Source: Phorcus lineatus | Taxonomy: Eukaryota; Mollusca; Gastropoda; Trochida; Trochidae | NCBI GenBank assembly: GCA_921293015.1 | Contig: OV121088.1 | Location: forward strand, 16,219,645 to 16,283,644 | Reading direction: 5' to 3' | DNA length: 64,000 bases | Shown here: positions 10,014 to 23,506 of the stretch, one piece after another | How positions within the stretch are numbered: position 1 is the first letter of the stretch | How the letters are laid out: every line of letters begins with the position of its first letter | Notes under the pieces: model-generated | Databases searched by the model: none | Told to the model about the DNA's origin: nothing | The model's input: only the letters and a program-made list of their open reading frames with translations | Position numbers and translations under genes: made by a program

Positions 10014-13000
10014 TCCAAATGCTCTGGGAGTTTATTTGTAGTTATGTCAGTATGAATAATCTCAATTCAACCAAAACTTATAAATACCATACTTGTTTCT
10101 ATTTGGCTACGATAAGACATTTAGATTTGTTTTACTAGGTGCACCATTACACATGAGAATGATTGTATTATTACATTGACTAGTTGAATGGGATCCATGC
10201 AAAACCTATTTGCAAATCTCTCATTCAGCTTCATGCCTCTCACATATTATTTATCAACTTGTATAACACTTCACAGAACAACATTGATGCCTCATTAAAA
10301 GTCAGCTCAGTTATAAGGAATAACGCAGAATGGATGAACATATTATGGAATACATCAATATACAGATATTAAGTGATAAGATCTTGCTTGAACATACGAC
10401 TACATTCTTGCAAGGCATGGATCTGATGGTTTTATATCTGTTACTTTGTAAAAAGAAACTTTATTTGTGAATTGAAGAAGATGATAAACGTTAACCTATC
10501 ATATCTATCCTTTGTCTGCATTAATAAGAGGGCCCTTCTCATGCCACCCTGGTCATCTGAGCCTCTTAAAACATCAGGCCTTAGAAGTATCTTGTATTAC
10601 TGTCCTGTCAGGAAAAACAAACAATTGTCATTCATTTGACAGTGTTCATTTCAAAATTAAAAAAGCCATAGAGGTCGCAGTTCCACAGGAAGTTAGATGT
10701 CAAGAGAACTATTTTATTTTGCTTTGTGTGTGACAGTATTCCCCGCCTATAACGCCATTTAAAAATTAGAGGACGATTGGAAATAATTTGTAGACAGAAA
10801 AATGATCCAACTGACTGTTCGTGGTGAGTTTACATAACGCTATTACAAATATTTGCAATCGGACACTGTAATTAAAAAAAATAGCAAGATTGCACTGACA
10901 GGCAAATTGACATCTTCTCATGGAGAAGATTTATGTAAAATATTAAAAACAGTCAGTTACACCTTCATAACATACTTCATATACAATGTAGCTGAAAACT
11001 TCTAAACTTCGCTAATCCTATTGAAAACCCGTTTTTCTTTTTATATTTGTACGTGTTGTAACTTGCTTTACACTTCCACAGGAGAAAAACACTAACGTTT
11101 CCTTGATTAAGCTTTAAAAGGATAACAGAGTACAAATATATGTAATTTGTTAAAAATATGGTCTAATTTAAAAAAATTAGTCGTTGTTTCAGAAAAATAG
11201 CATCTTGATGATTGTGTGTTCAGTATAGAGGCTATTCTAACGGTCTTGCTTGAGAAACCTTGATATCAGAGTTTTAGCAAATTGAATGATTGGGCATCAA
11301 TCGAATCATCTGTGACATGACTGATATCAATGAAGCTGACAACCACACACTTGGTGTTCACCTTGTATGTATGAAAAAGTATCATGTTTATGTTTCACTA
11401 AATTAAAATTCGATAGTTCAAGGCGCAACGTTCTCCTCTGTCTGTAGGCCAGATCAGTGACATTTTGATTTTCAAAGGATCGTGAAGAAGAAGACTTATA
11501 ATTACGAGTTTTGTTGCTGCAAATGAAAGAGAAACTCTTCTGCTTCACTCAATAAGTTAAAATGCTATTTATCAAAGAAAGACAAATATCCATCTTATCA
11601 CTTATTCTTTTTCAGGCATATTTGCAGCAATCGGGAAAGATTTACTTTGAGAGTCTAACAACTAGTGACTGATGAAAGAGTTTATTTTTGTTGATAGATC
11701 CCAATGTTACATATGCAATCACATGGTAAAACTGAAACTCTTGCAATCTAAATTCCAGGGTAAGAAATTTATTAGAGTGGTGTAACAATTGAGCAAGTGT
11801 TAAAAGTGCTTGATCACAGATATTACGTTAAGACTGTAATTCATATAGATCTCACTGTTAAAGTCAGATATAAGAAACTATAAAAATACATCTATCTGTA
11901 ATCAGCAATCAGAATCAAACCTTCCATATCTGTGTCCCGCCTACTGGCAAAGCAAAATGAGCCCACTAATAAACCTTCACTCTCTAATCACATTAGCTTG
12001 AGCATCAACAATACATTAGATCTGTATTGATCAAGGGCAATTCTCTCTTACCCTTTGTTTAATGTTCGTGTTCTGCACCTAGCGAACATATAAAAGTGAT
12101 TAGTAATGGAACATTCAGGCCGTGGTCCGAAGGATGACATTTTCATATGTAGTGGTTCATGACCTGTTGTGTTGAAAGTAAGGAAGATTTGAGGAATAGG
12201 AAGAATAATATTAACCCCTCCTTGAGAAAATTTTTCAGTCCTTTAAACACAACTGGCATGTACATATACTAGAATATTACAAACCTAATGAAGTACAGAA
12301 AGTTTCATAGTAAGAAACGTCATTCTTTATCTCAAATAAAATCAATGGTGGCAACAATTAAAATAAACATGATTGTTAGATAAATGTCAAGCGCTGCCCA
12401 TTAGTCACTCTTATTACTGTTGTCCATCAGAGTATCAAATTAATGTATGTGGACAACCATCTGAGGGCCATAAAAAAATTCCGGATGATTGCGCCGTCAA
12501 TATAAAAAACGTATTACCTTACAAAATAAGAATTACCTGACTTTTTACGAGCTCATATTGTATTTCTGTTTTGGTTTAAAGATGTGTTATTTGGGTCTCT
12601 CGAATAGTGGTAAATTACTGCACTTTTGAGTCGTACTCGGCATTGTCTTTTTAAACTTCTTTAGATCAAACCGAAATGGTAATTTATACATATTATGCGA
12701 TGTTTTATTTGTGAGAGTGATTATCAGTTTTAAAAGGCGTGTCATCAATGTTGATTCATCTAGTTTGTAATGTCAAACCCTAAACTTCTTTTGGCGGATT
12801 GTAAAACAATTAATCACATCATTAATAGAGATAAATGTCAGAATGGTAATGAACTACCGCATTCGACATGATAAATGACCTCTCCATATAAGCGCCCCCT
12901 TACCACATTTGTAACTCACAAATACTAGGATTAACCTGCACAAACTTTCTATGTGACAAAGCCAGGTAGTTGCATTGAAACATGAGTTTAGTGTTGCATT

Positions 13001-13385
13001 TCTAGTATTCTAGTATTCAATCTGACACGTACGCGACTGCATGTCCATTAGTCGGTAAGCCAAAACTGTATATACCAGACAATTTCAAATATATTTTGTT
13101 GGCCTAATTTTTTTTGTATGGTCTTAAAAAGTGAAAAGAAAGCTATCATAATTCAATTCCTAAGCGCCCGGTAAATCGATGTAGATGTCTGTATCATTAC
13201 ATACATTACTCCATATACGTTTTTTTATATTGATGGCGCTATCATCCAGCATAGAATAATGCTCTGCAAGTCCATATTTATTGATATTTTTTCTCCCTGT
13301 GCATGATCTACTGAATCCAGGCGTCCGCTCATTGCTTGTATCAATGTTTTAAATCAAAATATAATATATAAGTGACATTTTTACC
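10014..13385. other. No gene or clear repeat seen
   Basis: AT-rich DNA with only short reading frames (the longest about 73 codons) that lack recognisable domains, splice context or codon pattern. Confidence 0.4.
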
Positions 13386-13389
13386 ATAA

Positions 13390-13790
13390 GTACTCATCTA
13401 AAGAGGCAAGAACATCGTTAGGAATATTGAAAGATGGGTGGCTCTGTTTTACATGTCGGTCCAAATGTTCTATCGGATTGATTTTCGGAGTCACTGCTGG
13501 CTATTGAATCATTTCAACCTTATTCTTTTGCGCGATTTTGATGAAAGCAGGATACGTTTGAGATCAACCGTAGGAATGGGTCCCATGTCAATAGTATGGT
13601 TGTAGACATAGAAGTCAAACTTGCAAGCAGTGGAACGCCATCATTTTTTTGTCCTATCCCAAAGAGACCCGTATCCTGTGTATTGCCGGGAACGATTGCT
13701 TCATTTCTTTTCCATCATATGTAACAAAAACTCTCATGCTCTCATGTCACTGTCCTACAATGGTCTACAATTGCATGTGATTTCTTAAAC
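13390..13790 (-). pseudogene. Decayed Tc1/mariner-type DDE transposase remnant
   Basis: The minus strand reads TPKINPIEHLDRHVKQ around 13450-13500, close to the SPDLNPIEHLW box that carries the last catalytic acidic residue of Tc1-like transposases. Upstream (toward 13740) another frame has RVFVTYDGKE-like and YPAFIKIAQKNKVEM-like stretches at the expected distance. Stops and frameshifts break it, and no terminal repeats were found. Two further minus-strand frames at 13742-14274 might be part of the same decayed unit but have no motif I recognise. Confidence 0.4.
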
Positions 13791-16700
13791 ATTGTAAGTA
13801 GCTCTGATGTTCCCAAACGTTTTGAAATAATGAAAAAATGTTGACCATTCTTATGTCTAATTTGTCTAAGGATGTCGCAACATTTCTCATAATACTTTGC
13901 CACTGTCACGCAGGTGTCAACATGCCTCGTCAATAGTGTAACTATTGAATTCATATTTACTAACGTCAGTTGCAATGGAATGTGTAAAAACTTGTTTTTC
14001 CCTATATTGAAAGTATTGTTATTCTCGCGTCTCATGCATACTGCACGTGTATCAATACCAAACATGTCACAATGTATCCTAAGATTTCAAATATAATGAT
14101 ACGACACTTCTTTTTCAGTTCTTTCCATATTAATTGACAATTGAATTGTTTCTTGTTTAATTTCCATATGTAGTTTTTGCTTTCATTATCGATTATCTCT
14201 AGTGGATATTTCGATAAATCTCTACGTAGTTTCATCCAGAGCAAAGCCTGGTCTTTTAAATTATGTTCTAACATACGGATGCTATGTGATATGATTTAGG
14301 ATCAGGTACATACGAATTTACGAGTGAAAAACATCTGATAGTTCACATTTGCTTAAAGGGTCCAACGGTCTGTTAGTCATTTGGTTTTAAATGTTTGACA
14401 AGTATGTCTTTTTCTCAAGACGTCATTCGCCATTGAGAGCCGATGATAATTATGAAATGTAGATACAATAAGTATGTAACTCGTTATATGGTAAACAAGG
14501 TCGATTCAATTAAATCCCATTTCCTTCTTTCTGAAAAAACGAAAAGATCTCGGAGGCTTGTATGTCCAATGTAAACCCTATAGCAATTATAGTAAATTTG
14601 ATTGATAAATAGCCTCTAACGATTATTGATGCCACACTCTCGAATCCACACTCCTCAATCAAGGTCTAATGGCCTAAGGAGGCTCTACAGACATTGCGAC
14701 TACTAAAAAAAATAATTCCGTTTCTTCTCGCAAGATCAAAAGAACTAAAAAGCGCAGAAACAACATTTACTCAACGTCCGCGATATATATATATATTTTA
14801 ACTTTCAGACCTGGGCAACCTCTGATATGTATTGGGAGGATAAGTAACAGACTCAGTTTCAAAAGTATTCCTGAAAACAACACATTGATTATTGTTAACT
14901 ATAAGGACCTTTTGAAAGCAAATATGTAAATAAAAAGATTAAACTCGATAAAACAATAAACCAATTTTAAATTTTAAAAAGTAAAGCTTATTGGCTAAAG
15001 GTAAGGTAAACATTCGTTTGTTAACTTAAGTGAGAATTTAAGATATGTAAACTGTCCCTAGGTAAACCAGCAAAGAATGACACACAAATAATTATATCAA
15101 TATATTAAAATTAAATTATCAGTAAACATAGAGTTTAAAGTGACAATATAAACTAGTATAAATAAGTTATACAATATCAAATGGGTCAAAATTGGCTAGC
15201 TAAAAAAATTTATTCACCAAGTCCTTGATCATACAGCATTGAAAGATTGAGTCCTGTTTTTCATGGAGATTCCTTGATGTTTCCAGTTGTAAAGAGATTC
15301 CAATTAAGTGGAGAAAAATGCCACAGAAGAAAAATCGCAAAGTCAAAATTAATATAGAAACGCATGTTGATCAAATCTTTGAGTAAAAGCTAATAGCTGG
15401 CCTATATCTATCTATCTATTAAGCTATCTATTTATCTATAGAAGGAGAGAACTACTAAGTGAATGTTATTCTCTCCTTGACATCCTGTTGTGAAATAGTA
15501 AGGTGATCAAAATAGGTCACTTAGGTAATCAGATGTATTGTTAATAAAATGGACTCAACGTAGTATTTGGTCTTAGTATATTGTTGATTAAAGAGACTCA
15601 ACGTTGTCTTTGGTCCAAATCTGTAGTCCATGGAACGTGTCTTTATGAAATGAACCAACAGAAAAAAATTAAGGTCTTTTCAGTTCCAGCAAAAGCTTGG
15701 CTTTGACGGAAAGACGCATCTTGCTAATCATTCCAAAAGTTCGTGTCTAACATCATTTTACTTAATGACAACTCTTTAATCAATGAGGATTTTGAGAGCT
15801 GTTCTGAGCAAACTATTCAAAACAAGGACATCTTGAACTGAATCCAAACTAATTACAAACCACTGTAAGTGTATTCTAAAGTCATATTGACGTCCGTTTA
15901 ATGCTTGCTGAATTCGTCCAGGTCAACTGTGAGTATATTTTCTTAACACGAATGCCTGCTTTGATAACAAAACAATAAACAATGGTGGAAAACTATATCT
16001 GATTTGCATTCTAGGATTATAATTCATCTGATGCATGGACTGGGTGGGAATATTAATTCTTGTTTGACACTTATTTAGAAACCAAATTGCAATCATACGT
16101 GATGGAATTTATTGGTAATTATCACTGACAGTTGCATTTACAATGCACATTCAGATCATTAGCTGCCATTCCCGTTATGCTCATAGAGGGAACAGAACAG
16201 TGTTTTACAGAATGGGTCGATGTCAAAGCCAAAGACAAGGGACACTTAGCTTGTTGGTGGCGTCAACTATGTCAAACTTTGTAAATGGTGTTATTTTATT
16301 TAGAGGTAGTGGCTGTTTATGAAAATTAATATTCTTATTCAAGTTACTGTTTCTTTCGATGTAGGGTTGATCCGGAGCTGACAGATTGAACTCAGGTGTC
16401 ATGATGGAAACCCACGTACTTGACCTTAAAGCCTGAAAATACAACATGTATACATTCTTTCGTTAACAGTTTTATAATTGACATTAATGTATTTACTGCG
16501 TTGGCCGTATACAATTACAATTTCTTAAAACGTTTCTCTTATTTCTGCAGTTAATATTTTGTTCCTTTTAGAAACTTTTGAAAACCAGTGATATTGACGT
16601 TGTTCGAACGTTAACACAGTAATATGAATTCTTATTACAGAGGAAATTACTTCATTCAGTCGAAAATGACTCCCAAATTGAAGGCATGCATTGAATCATA

Positions 16701-16975
16701 TTTGGAACTACAGTTATTTGCATTGCATGAATCTCATTAGGAAATGTGGCTTGGGATTTGTCTCATTTATAAAGTTAAATTTGAAAGTGAAATTGGATTT
16801 TGCTATAAAATCAATTCAACGATTCCCAAAGTACTACATTTAGAAATAAGCTGCGTTTTGGGGATATCATATTCTACCTTTAAACGTCGTTGTCAAGGGA
16901 AAATCATGTGTTCTTGTGTGAATACCGAGTTTTTTTTACTTTAATAATAAAAAAACGGAACGCATTCACAATACT
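13791..16975. other. No gene recognised
   Basis: AT-rich DNA with short simple runs (TATATA near 14790, a TATC-type run near 15405-15440). No reading frame with a recognisable domain. Confidence 0.4.
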
Positions 16976-18193
16976 AAGACAAACCTGAACAAGATAACAA
17001 AACTATTGAAGCAATTGATACAAGCAAACCTTTTGGCATCCCTACTTCTCCAACATCAAACATAAACATATGATGAATTGTTGCATTTTTTCAAGAGAGG
17101 TTACATATTATAATGTAGATTTACATATCAGTGAACGTATGTAAGTAAACGATCCCGTCAATTAGAAGTTGAATTTTAAGACAGCCGGAGAAGAGTGGTA
17201 CCAGACATCACAGACCAATCAGCCATCATTTAAGTAGCGGAACTTTATGTTAAAACTGCCTTGGCATGAACTGCAATTCACCGAATCCTCCACTCAGACA
17301 TACCAGAATATGATATGCTGAAAGGTTTGAATAAATAGCTACTAACATTTCATCATTGATGGACTACACTATTAAAGTCATCGTCACTTAGACACTCAAA
17401 TCCACAAAATCACAGGAGAGCATCGCTACCAGTTTTTTAAATTTGTTTATGTTTTTATGAGATTGATTCTCACTTCTTTAGCCTCAAAATAAGTTTAAGG
17501 GATATAATATATAAGTAATGGGTTTACACAACCAAACCAAATCATCACAGAAAGCCATCAAGTTAAGCTTCATAATTGTTATGAAATCAATGATTTTTAA
17601 AAACGTTTTGACTTTCTTGTCTTAATTCTTCTAAACTCTCTTAACTCAACTATTACTATGTTAAGAACCTTCTCATTTATTTGGAATAAAAAATATTTTG
17701 TATATTGCAGTAGTTTAATCTAAGACATTGACATCCTATATGGATGTACTGAATTATTTCGTTTTTGTAATAAAAATTTGAAAGGGCATTGTATTTCTTT
17801 GTCAGATATTTAAATATCACATGACTTCAAACAGAAAATAAAACCCCATATAGGTATGTTTAATTTCTGATTCATATAAATGTTCACGGCTTCTGATTAT
17901 ATTTTGAAAAGGGATTTCATACATGATAATGCCATTTCAAACTTCTCAATACTTGTACTCCTCATACTTGGAAGCAGAATTCATATGAGAATTGTTACAG
18001 ATGGAAAAATAACTGCATATACAACAGACCAATCCTTATTGATGATATAGACAACGTCTGTCATTGATCCAAGCTTTAACGCTAAGATCTGAACATCAGA
18101 CATTCAAATCCACACATCAGAAATCGACTAGCCAGAAGCTTTCAAACTAGCAGCTTATCACCATGAGTTTAAAGGTATGTTTTAAAGGTACAG

Positions 18194-18651
18194 CATTCTC
18201 TCCCAACAGAGGTAGCTCCGTCATAGATTTCTATACAACCTCTGTCTTAATTCGAAGGTTTCTTGTGCACGAAATGTAGAACGCTGATTGGATGCAATCA
18301 AAGTTAGTCGTGCAATCAGCGACGCCGTTTCAAAAGTTATCATTGAAATCGCCTACGTTATTTCCATAAGCTTCCCAAAAGCTAAACTTTATTCGAATAT
18401 GCACCTTGCACTTTGAGTCGTTTAACAGAACACAAACGCCTCATTTTGCGACTGTTTCATTGCACAGGCCTGTGAGACATCAAATATGTTATTCATGCAT
18501 TCGTTGTCTTCATTGGCTGAAATATAGCCAGGTAGTTTAAGTTGCAATATTGTCCCGCTAGGGGAAAGTGCCGGAAGACCGAGAAACCTTCGAATTAGAA
18601 TAGAGGTAGTATAGAAATTTATGACGGAGCTACCTCTGTTAGGAGAGAATG
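18194..18651. mobile_element. MITE with 9-bp target duplication (Mutator-like?)
   Basis: Begins CATTCTCTCCCAACAGAGG and ends with the matching inverted sequence (CTGTTAGGAGAGAATG); the terminal inverted repeats extend at least 60 bp inward with a few mismatches. It is flanked by the exact 9-bp direct repeat AAGGTACAG (18185-18193 and 18652-18660). Long inverted ends plus a 9-bp duplication fit non-autonomous Mutator-like elements. The corresponding site in the duplicated segment (about 28200) lacks it. A diverged partial copy in opposite orientation is at 26862-27170. Confidence 0.8.
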
Positions 18652-20911
18652 AAGGTACAGTGGCTATTATCATTGTTTATGTAAAGGATTTTTATTATTT
18701 TAATTTGCAGCAGTTGCATTAAAAGACGCAGGTCTATAATAACCTAAATGGGGTAATCTGTAGCTTTTATAATGTCATTGAGTAAATGTTAAGCTAAGGT
18801 AATTTATTGACGAAATTCGCATGGAATCTATTACACTGAGAGTAATACACTTTTCAAGCGCAACATCTGGTGAAAATGTTGCTAATCTGAGTATTATCTC
18901 TCACCCTTTTTGAGAGGAGTATGTGTATTTTATCATAAAATTTCAGTGGCTATATAACAAACAAGTTTATTTTATCAATAATGGAAAGATGAAGACGGGG
19001 TATTATTTTTCCTATAAGTCACACGGGAGTTACCCATCTGCCTGGCATTTGATTGGTTGTTGTGATCCTTTGAAAATGAACGTTGTGCCGGGACTTTTCC
19101 CGAGTAGTTCTTTGTTCATCTGTATTCTGCATTTCAACATTTTTTATTTATTCCACGTAGTTGCCATTCGTATTTTCTCTGATGTGCCGTGGCGATTAAA
19201 CATTGAAATAAGTCTGCCAAAATTATGGAAATTAGCGATTATTGAATCACCATATGTTAAGCTTACTGTCTTGAAGAAGGCGTTCTATTGTAATGACGTC
19301 ACAGACACGAGCGACTATGACGTTACATAGCCATCAGTATCGTCACAACAATTTCAGTGAGAGCCGTCTTGTTTTATTACTGGATGACTTTGCATACGCC
19401 TTCAAAGTAATACAAAACTTTTAAATGTAACCATCGAGAAAGAATAAACTTCAACAACAACTACATTTAGCTTTTATTTTGCAAATGTTTACAAATGACG
19501 TGCGTAGGCGTCAAGTAAAGCCACAGCACAAGCGTATGGAGTTGGAGTTTAGCAACCCTAATGCTTTTAAGAAAAACGTTTATTTTTATTATAGTCGAGT
19601 TTTAATCTTCTAAATATTAACCATTGACGTGGGTCTGAGCAAAACAGATAGTACTTGGATGAGAGTACCAATACACATAAAAATTCATGTTTCATTGTTT
19701 TCACAATTGATTTCACAAAACTACTTAGCACTAATATGACGTTACGAGCAGAATGTGTCATGTATTTGCTACGGATAGAAGAATGAAACAATAGTAAAGA
19801 CATGTTTCATTTGTAACTGATGTGACTACAAATATTTTGTATTACAAATATTCACAATATTTCATTTTACAAAGGATAACATCCATTCTCAATATTCATA
19901 TTCATTTCCAAAACTTTGAATATAAAATATATATGAAGTTGATAACAACTGCAATCTCCCAAATTCTCCAAACTTAACCACCTTTGTTCGTAGCTGTTGT
20001 TGGTTTTACAGCAATATTATCTGATTTTATCTCGTGAATATAAACCAAATCAATTTCTTTTCCAATCTGCCGAAATATAATCCGATTTTTATCTTGCAGC
20101 ATATCCTTAAGACCATCACTGATTACAGAGAGAGAATATCCATTGCAAAAGTTTTAGGAGTAAAATGTCAAAACATCAGTTTCTCATATGTTGATTTTGT
20201 TCTAAACTGCTGGAACACGTCCATTCCAGAGATATTCATTTATCATCTTTGACTTCTTCCAGTTATATATTACTCACTTGGCAAGTAAAGACACGGGTTC
20301 AATCATAACTAAAGCTCTAGTATCTTTGCATTGTGAAATTTATATTAGGAAAAGTGTCACGGGACTTGTGAGAAAATTGGAAAGTGAAATTGGTTTAACT
20401 ACATGTATATTAGAATGGAAACATGACACAATAGGACGAACTGTTGAGATTTATGTTCCTAATTATAATAAAGGTAGAACAGAAAGCATGTAGACAATGA
20501 CAATGACAAATACACCCTAGAAGATTGAAAAACTTCCCTGTCGACTTAGCAAGTTTGCTCGGCTGTTCTTGTATTTTTTCTTCATATATTTCCTTTCCAA
20601 GAAGAAATATTACAAGTAAAGACTCATTTTAATCCGTCTATATGATTCCAAAGATAATTTGATTTTATCGTAAGCTGAGGTTAAAATAAATGTCATCAAA
20701 CTCTTGGTAGATTAGTTCATTTCATTTGTCAACTTATCAGTCAAATGCTAATAGATTTTGATTTCACGACAAATCTTGTTATTAGGTGGTTTATTCTTTT
20801 ATACGGATATTGGAGCCTTTCACCTTACTAACACTTATTTAACCTTTTATATCATATCGTTTAACTGTATGTAGATTTCATTTTTAATGTGGTTATTCAA
20901 CTCTCCTTTTT

Positions 20912-21161
20912 GCCAGCCGGAGTTTACATGCTCCTGGTAGGGACTCCCAAGCTGGACAGGTCGAACGGGTAGAAGCCAGACGAAATTTGAGTCGTTCTAA
21001 AACCTGTTTTCTATCTCTCACTATGCCTTTCGTTCCGTCTTTTTCCTCATCCTGTTGATCCCTTTCTCCCTGATCTGTCCACTCTCTTTTGGATTCTTGT
21101 CATCCACGTGTTTAATAACTGAAATATTGTTCAAAGCACGTTAAACCCCCAACTCACTCAC
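20912..21161 (+). mobile_element. SINE with 15-bp target duplication
   Basis: A 250-bp retroposon starting GCCAGCCGGAGTTTACATG and ending in an A/C-rich tail (CCCAACTCACTCACT). It is flanked by an exact 15-bp direct repeat, TCAACTCTCCTTTTT, at 20897-20911 and 21162-21176, the mark of LINE-driven retroposition. A sequence resembling a tRNA B box (GGTCGAAC) lies about 60 bp from its start. A 5'-truncated copy of its last 125 bp is at 58080-58206 in reverse orientation. It is absent from the matching place in segmental copy B. Confidence 0.8.
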
Positions 21162-23435
21162 TCAACTCTCCTTTTTAATTCTTACTTGATGATATTGTTG
21201 AAAACAGCATTTTCTATATTTACTTTTATCAAAAACTAATTATAATACTTTCTCTATTTGCAAATCAAGATGCATCGAGGCTGAAATTTATTATCACCTT
21301 TACATGTATACCTTGTCTGTGATGTCATTAACCGCTGCCAAACGAAACGTGATATTGCTGATCTACCTTTTTAAAAACTTACTTGATGTTGTGTGTGTGA
21401 CAACGACAAGTATATGAAATAAATCTTGGGCTATGTCATACCCTGCAGCATGGTACTGACGATGAAAATACATGTTCACATCTCACATATACATGTACAT
21501 GTATGATCAAAATAATTATAAAGTTTCCATCTAAATACACAGTGTCGATCACGTAATTCGTGAGAGTAAGAACCTGACTATGAATAAAACTTTTTAAAAC
21601 TTTATCGGACTTATAGAAGAATTTTAGTAACCCATTTACTTTTTACAGCTATAATATTGATGATAATTCTTTCCATATATGCATTTTGAATTACCGCAGG
21701 AATGACGTTTTTATATTTTAGAGAAATGTTGCACCTCAGTATCGTCAATAATCACGTTGTAATCACGAGTGAAAATTGATTGTTAAACTGAATAAAGATC
21801 GATGTCTAGTTCGTCATTTAACAGGCCAAAGCAGAAAGTAAAGACAAATGAAAAACTTTGTTCTTTGATATACAAGCATCTTGGTTTTGATCATGCTTGG
21901 TTGCCGAGGGATTATTGTGCAAATTTCGGACACTATTTCAGATAATATATAAGGGATCCTCTTTTTTAATCAACAATTTTTACCACCCTATTTATTGGAC
22001 ATATACAATGAATTTCAATACAATCAACATCCACAGCTATTGCTATACCCTTAGACTGTTGGTGTCTTTTTACACTATTTCATTATCTCAAAACCTCAAA
22101 AAGGTTATTTAAATCATTCAATCAAAACATACCTTGGATCAAATTCAAATGAATCCTCATTCTGCCAAACCAATATGACTGGACTGAAGATTAGAGTTTG
22201 TTTACATGGACGAATAAATCATTCAAGAGATATATGTCAAATATTCATTAACTTCTTCATGAGTGTAAATGAAACTATTTCAATCGATTACTTAAAGACA
22301 ACAGAATAAAGAGCAAGATAATTCATCATGGATGAGAAACAAGTGTGTTAATCATTTCCACACATTAAAATCAACAAATCCCAAGAGGATATTGAATTTA
22401 GCCACTAACTTTACACTTGGGATTCGATTCGAATAATTCATATTTCTTCCTCTTTCACGCCAAAACAGTCATCAAATTGAGCTCCTCGTCACCTAATTTT
22501 AGCTTGTTAGGATCTTTCTTCCTTTCTGTGGCCAAAGTTTTACTCTGGTACTTTTAGAGTTCATTAACTTGTGAATAATTTTTGGCTTAAACACATGATG
22601 AGATAGAGAGTTTCTTCCATCAATCAAAGCTCTTTCATTGAGATCTATACATCAGAATTAACCCACACATTAGAAAGTGACTATATAAATCTTTTAAAGT
22701 GTCATCTAATCATGTTTAAAGGCTCACTTTCTTCTGACTTGAACACTTTCAATTACCGATATTCAGTGTGTTCCATTTGCTATTAAGGATGATATTGATC
22801 TGTAGTTCATGAAATAAATTATTCTTTTTTGTTTAATCTTACAATCGTTCACAAATCCCCTGAATGTGAATCAACATATGCTTATTCAGACGACTGGAAT
22901 ATAATCATGGAAAGGACAATATTTTTTCAAGAACAATAACATGTTATAGACAGTTTTAAGGTTTAAATACAGTTTTAACTAAATGAAGTCATTGATGAAT
23001 GGCATATGTTGATGGAAAACAATGAATTTGATATGAATGTTCAGTGAAAACATACATGTAAATATGTTTACAAAATATCAACAACGTTTCTGTCCTCTGT
23101 TACCGTTCTTAGGTTTATATTAAATTATTATTCTTAAATTATAGTCTTCCAAAAATATACAATTGCAGGTCAAATAAGTCGATATTGAAAACATTGCATT
23201 AAAAATCATATTTCATAACCTATAAACCTTTCTATAAACCTGTTTGTAGTTACAATGTTTTAGCATTCATCAAATAATAATATTCAATTACAAATTGGCG
23301 CTTGTGACCAACATTTTCCAAAGAATATAAAACACAATGAATAAGACGTTTCTTACTACTTGTTGACATACATGATCCTTAAGCGCTAAATCAGTTGTCA
23401 CATTTATATGTTCCAATACTAGTTATTCTAAAAAT

Positions 23436-23437
<2 letters not shown>

Positions 23438-23496
<59 letters not shown>

Positions 23497-23506
23497 GAGA
23501 GAGAGC
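23438..23506 (+). repeat. GA microsatellite
   Basis: About 68 bp of GA dinucleotides with a few interrupting CA units (GACAGAGACAGAGAGACAG). It is not present at the corresponding place in segmental copy B. Confidence 0.95.

Noticed and set aside
13742-14274. Two overlapping minus-strand ORFs of 107 and 80 codons
   Set aside because: No recognisable domain; at most they belong to the decayed DDE element next to them.
18923-19330. 135-codon plus-strand ORF
   Set aside because: No domain, no splice or promoter context, and it lies in repeat-like DNA with TGACGTCA-type motifs; likely chance.
20278-20493. 71-codon ORF repeated at 30410-30622 (LVSLHC, GLVRKL shared)
   Set aside because: The similarity comes from the segmental duplication; substitutions fall in all codon positions and the second copy hits a stop early.
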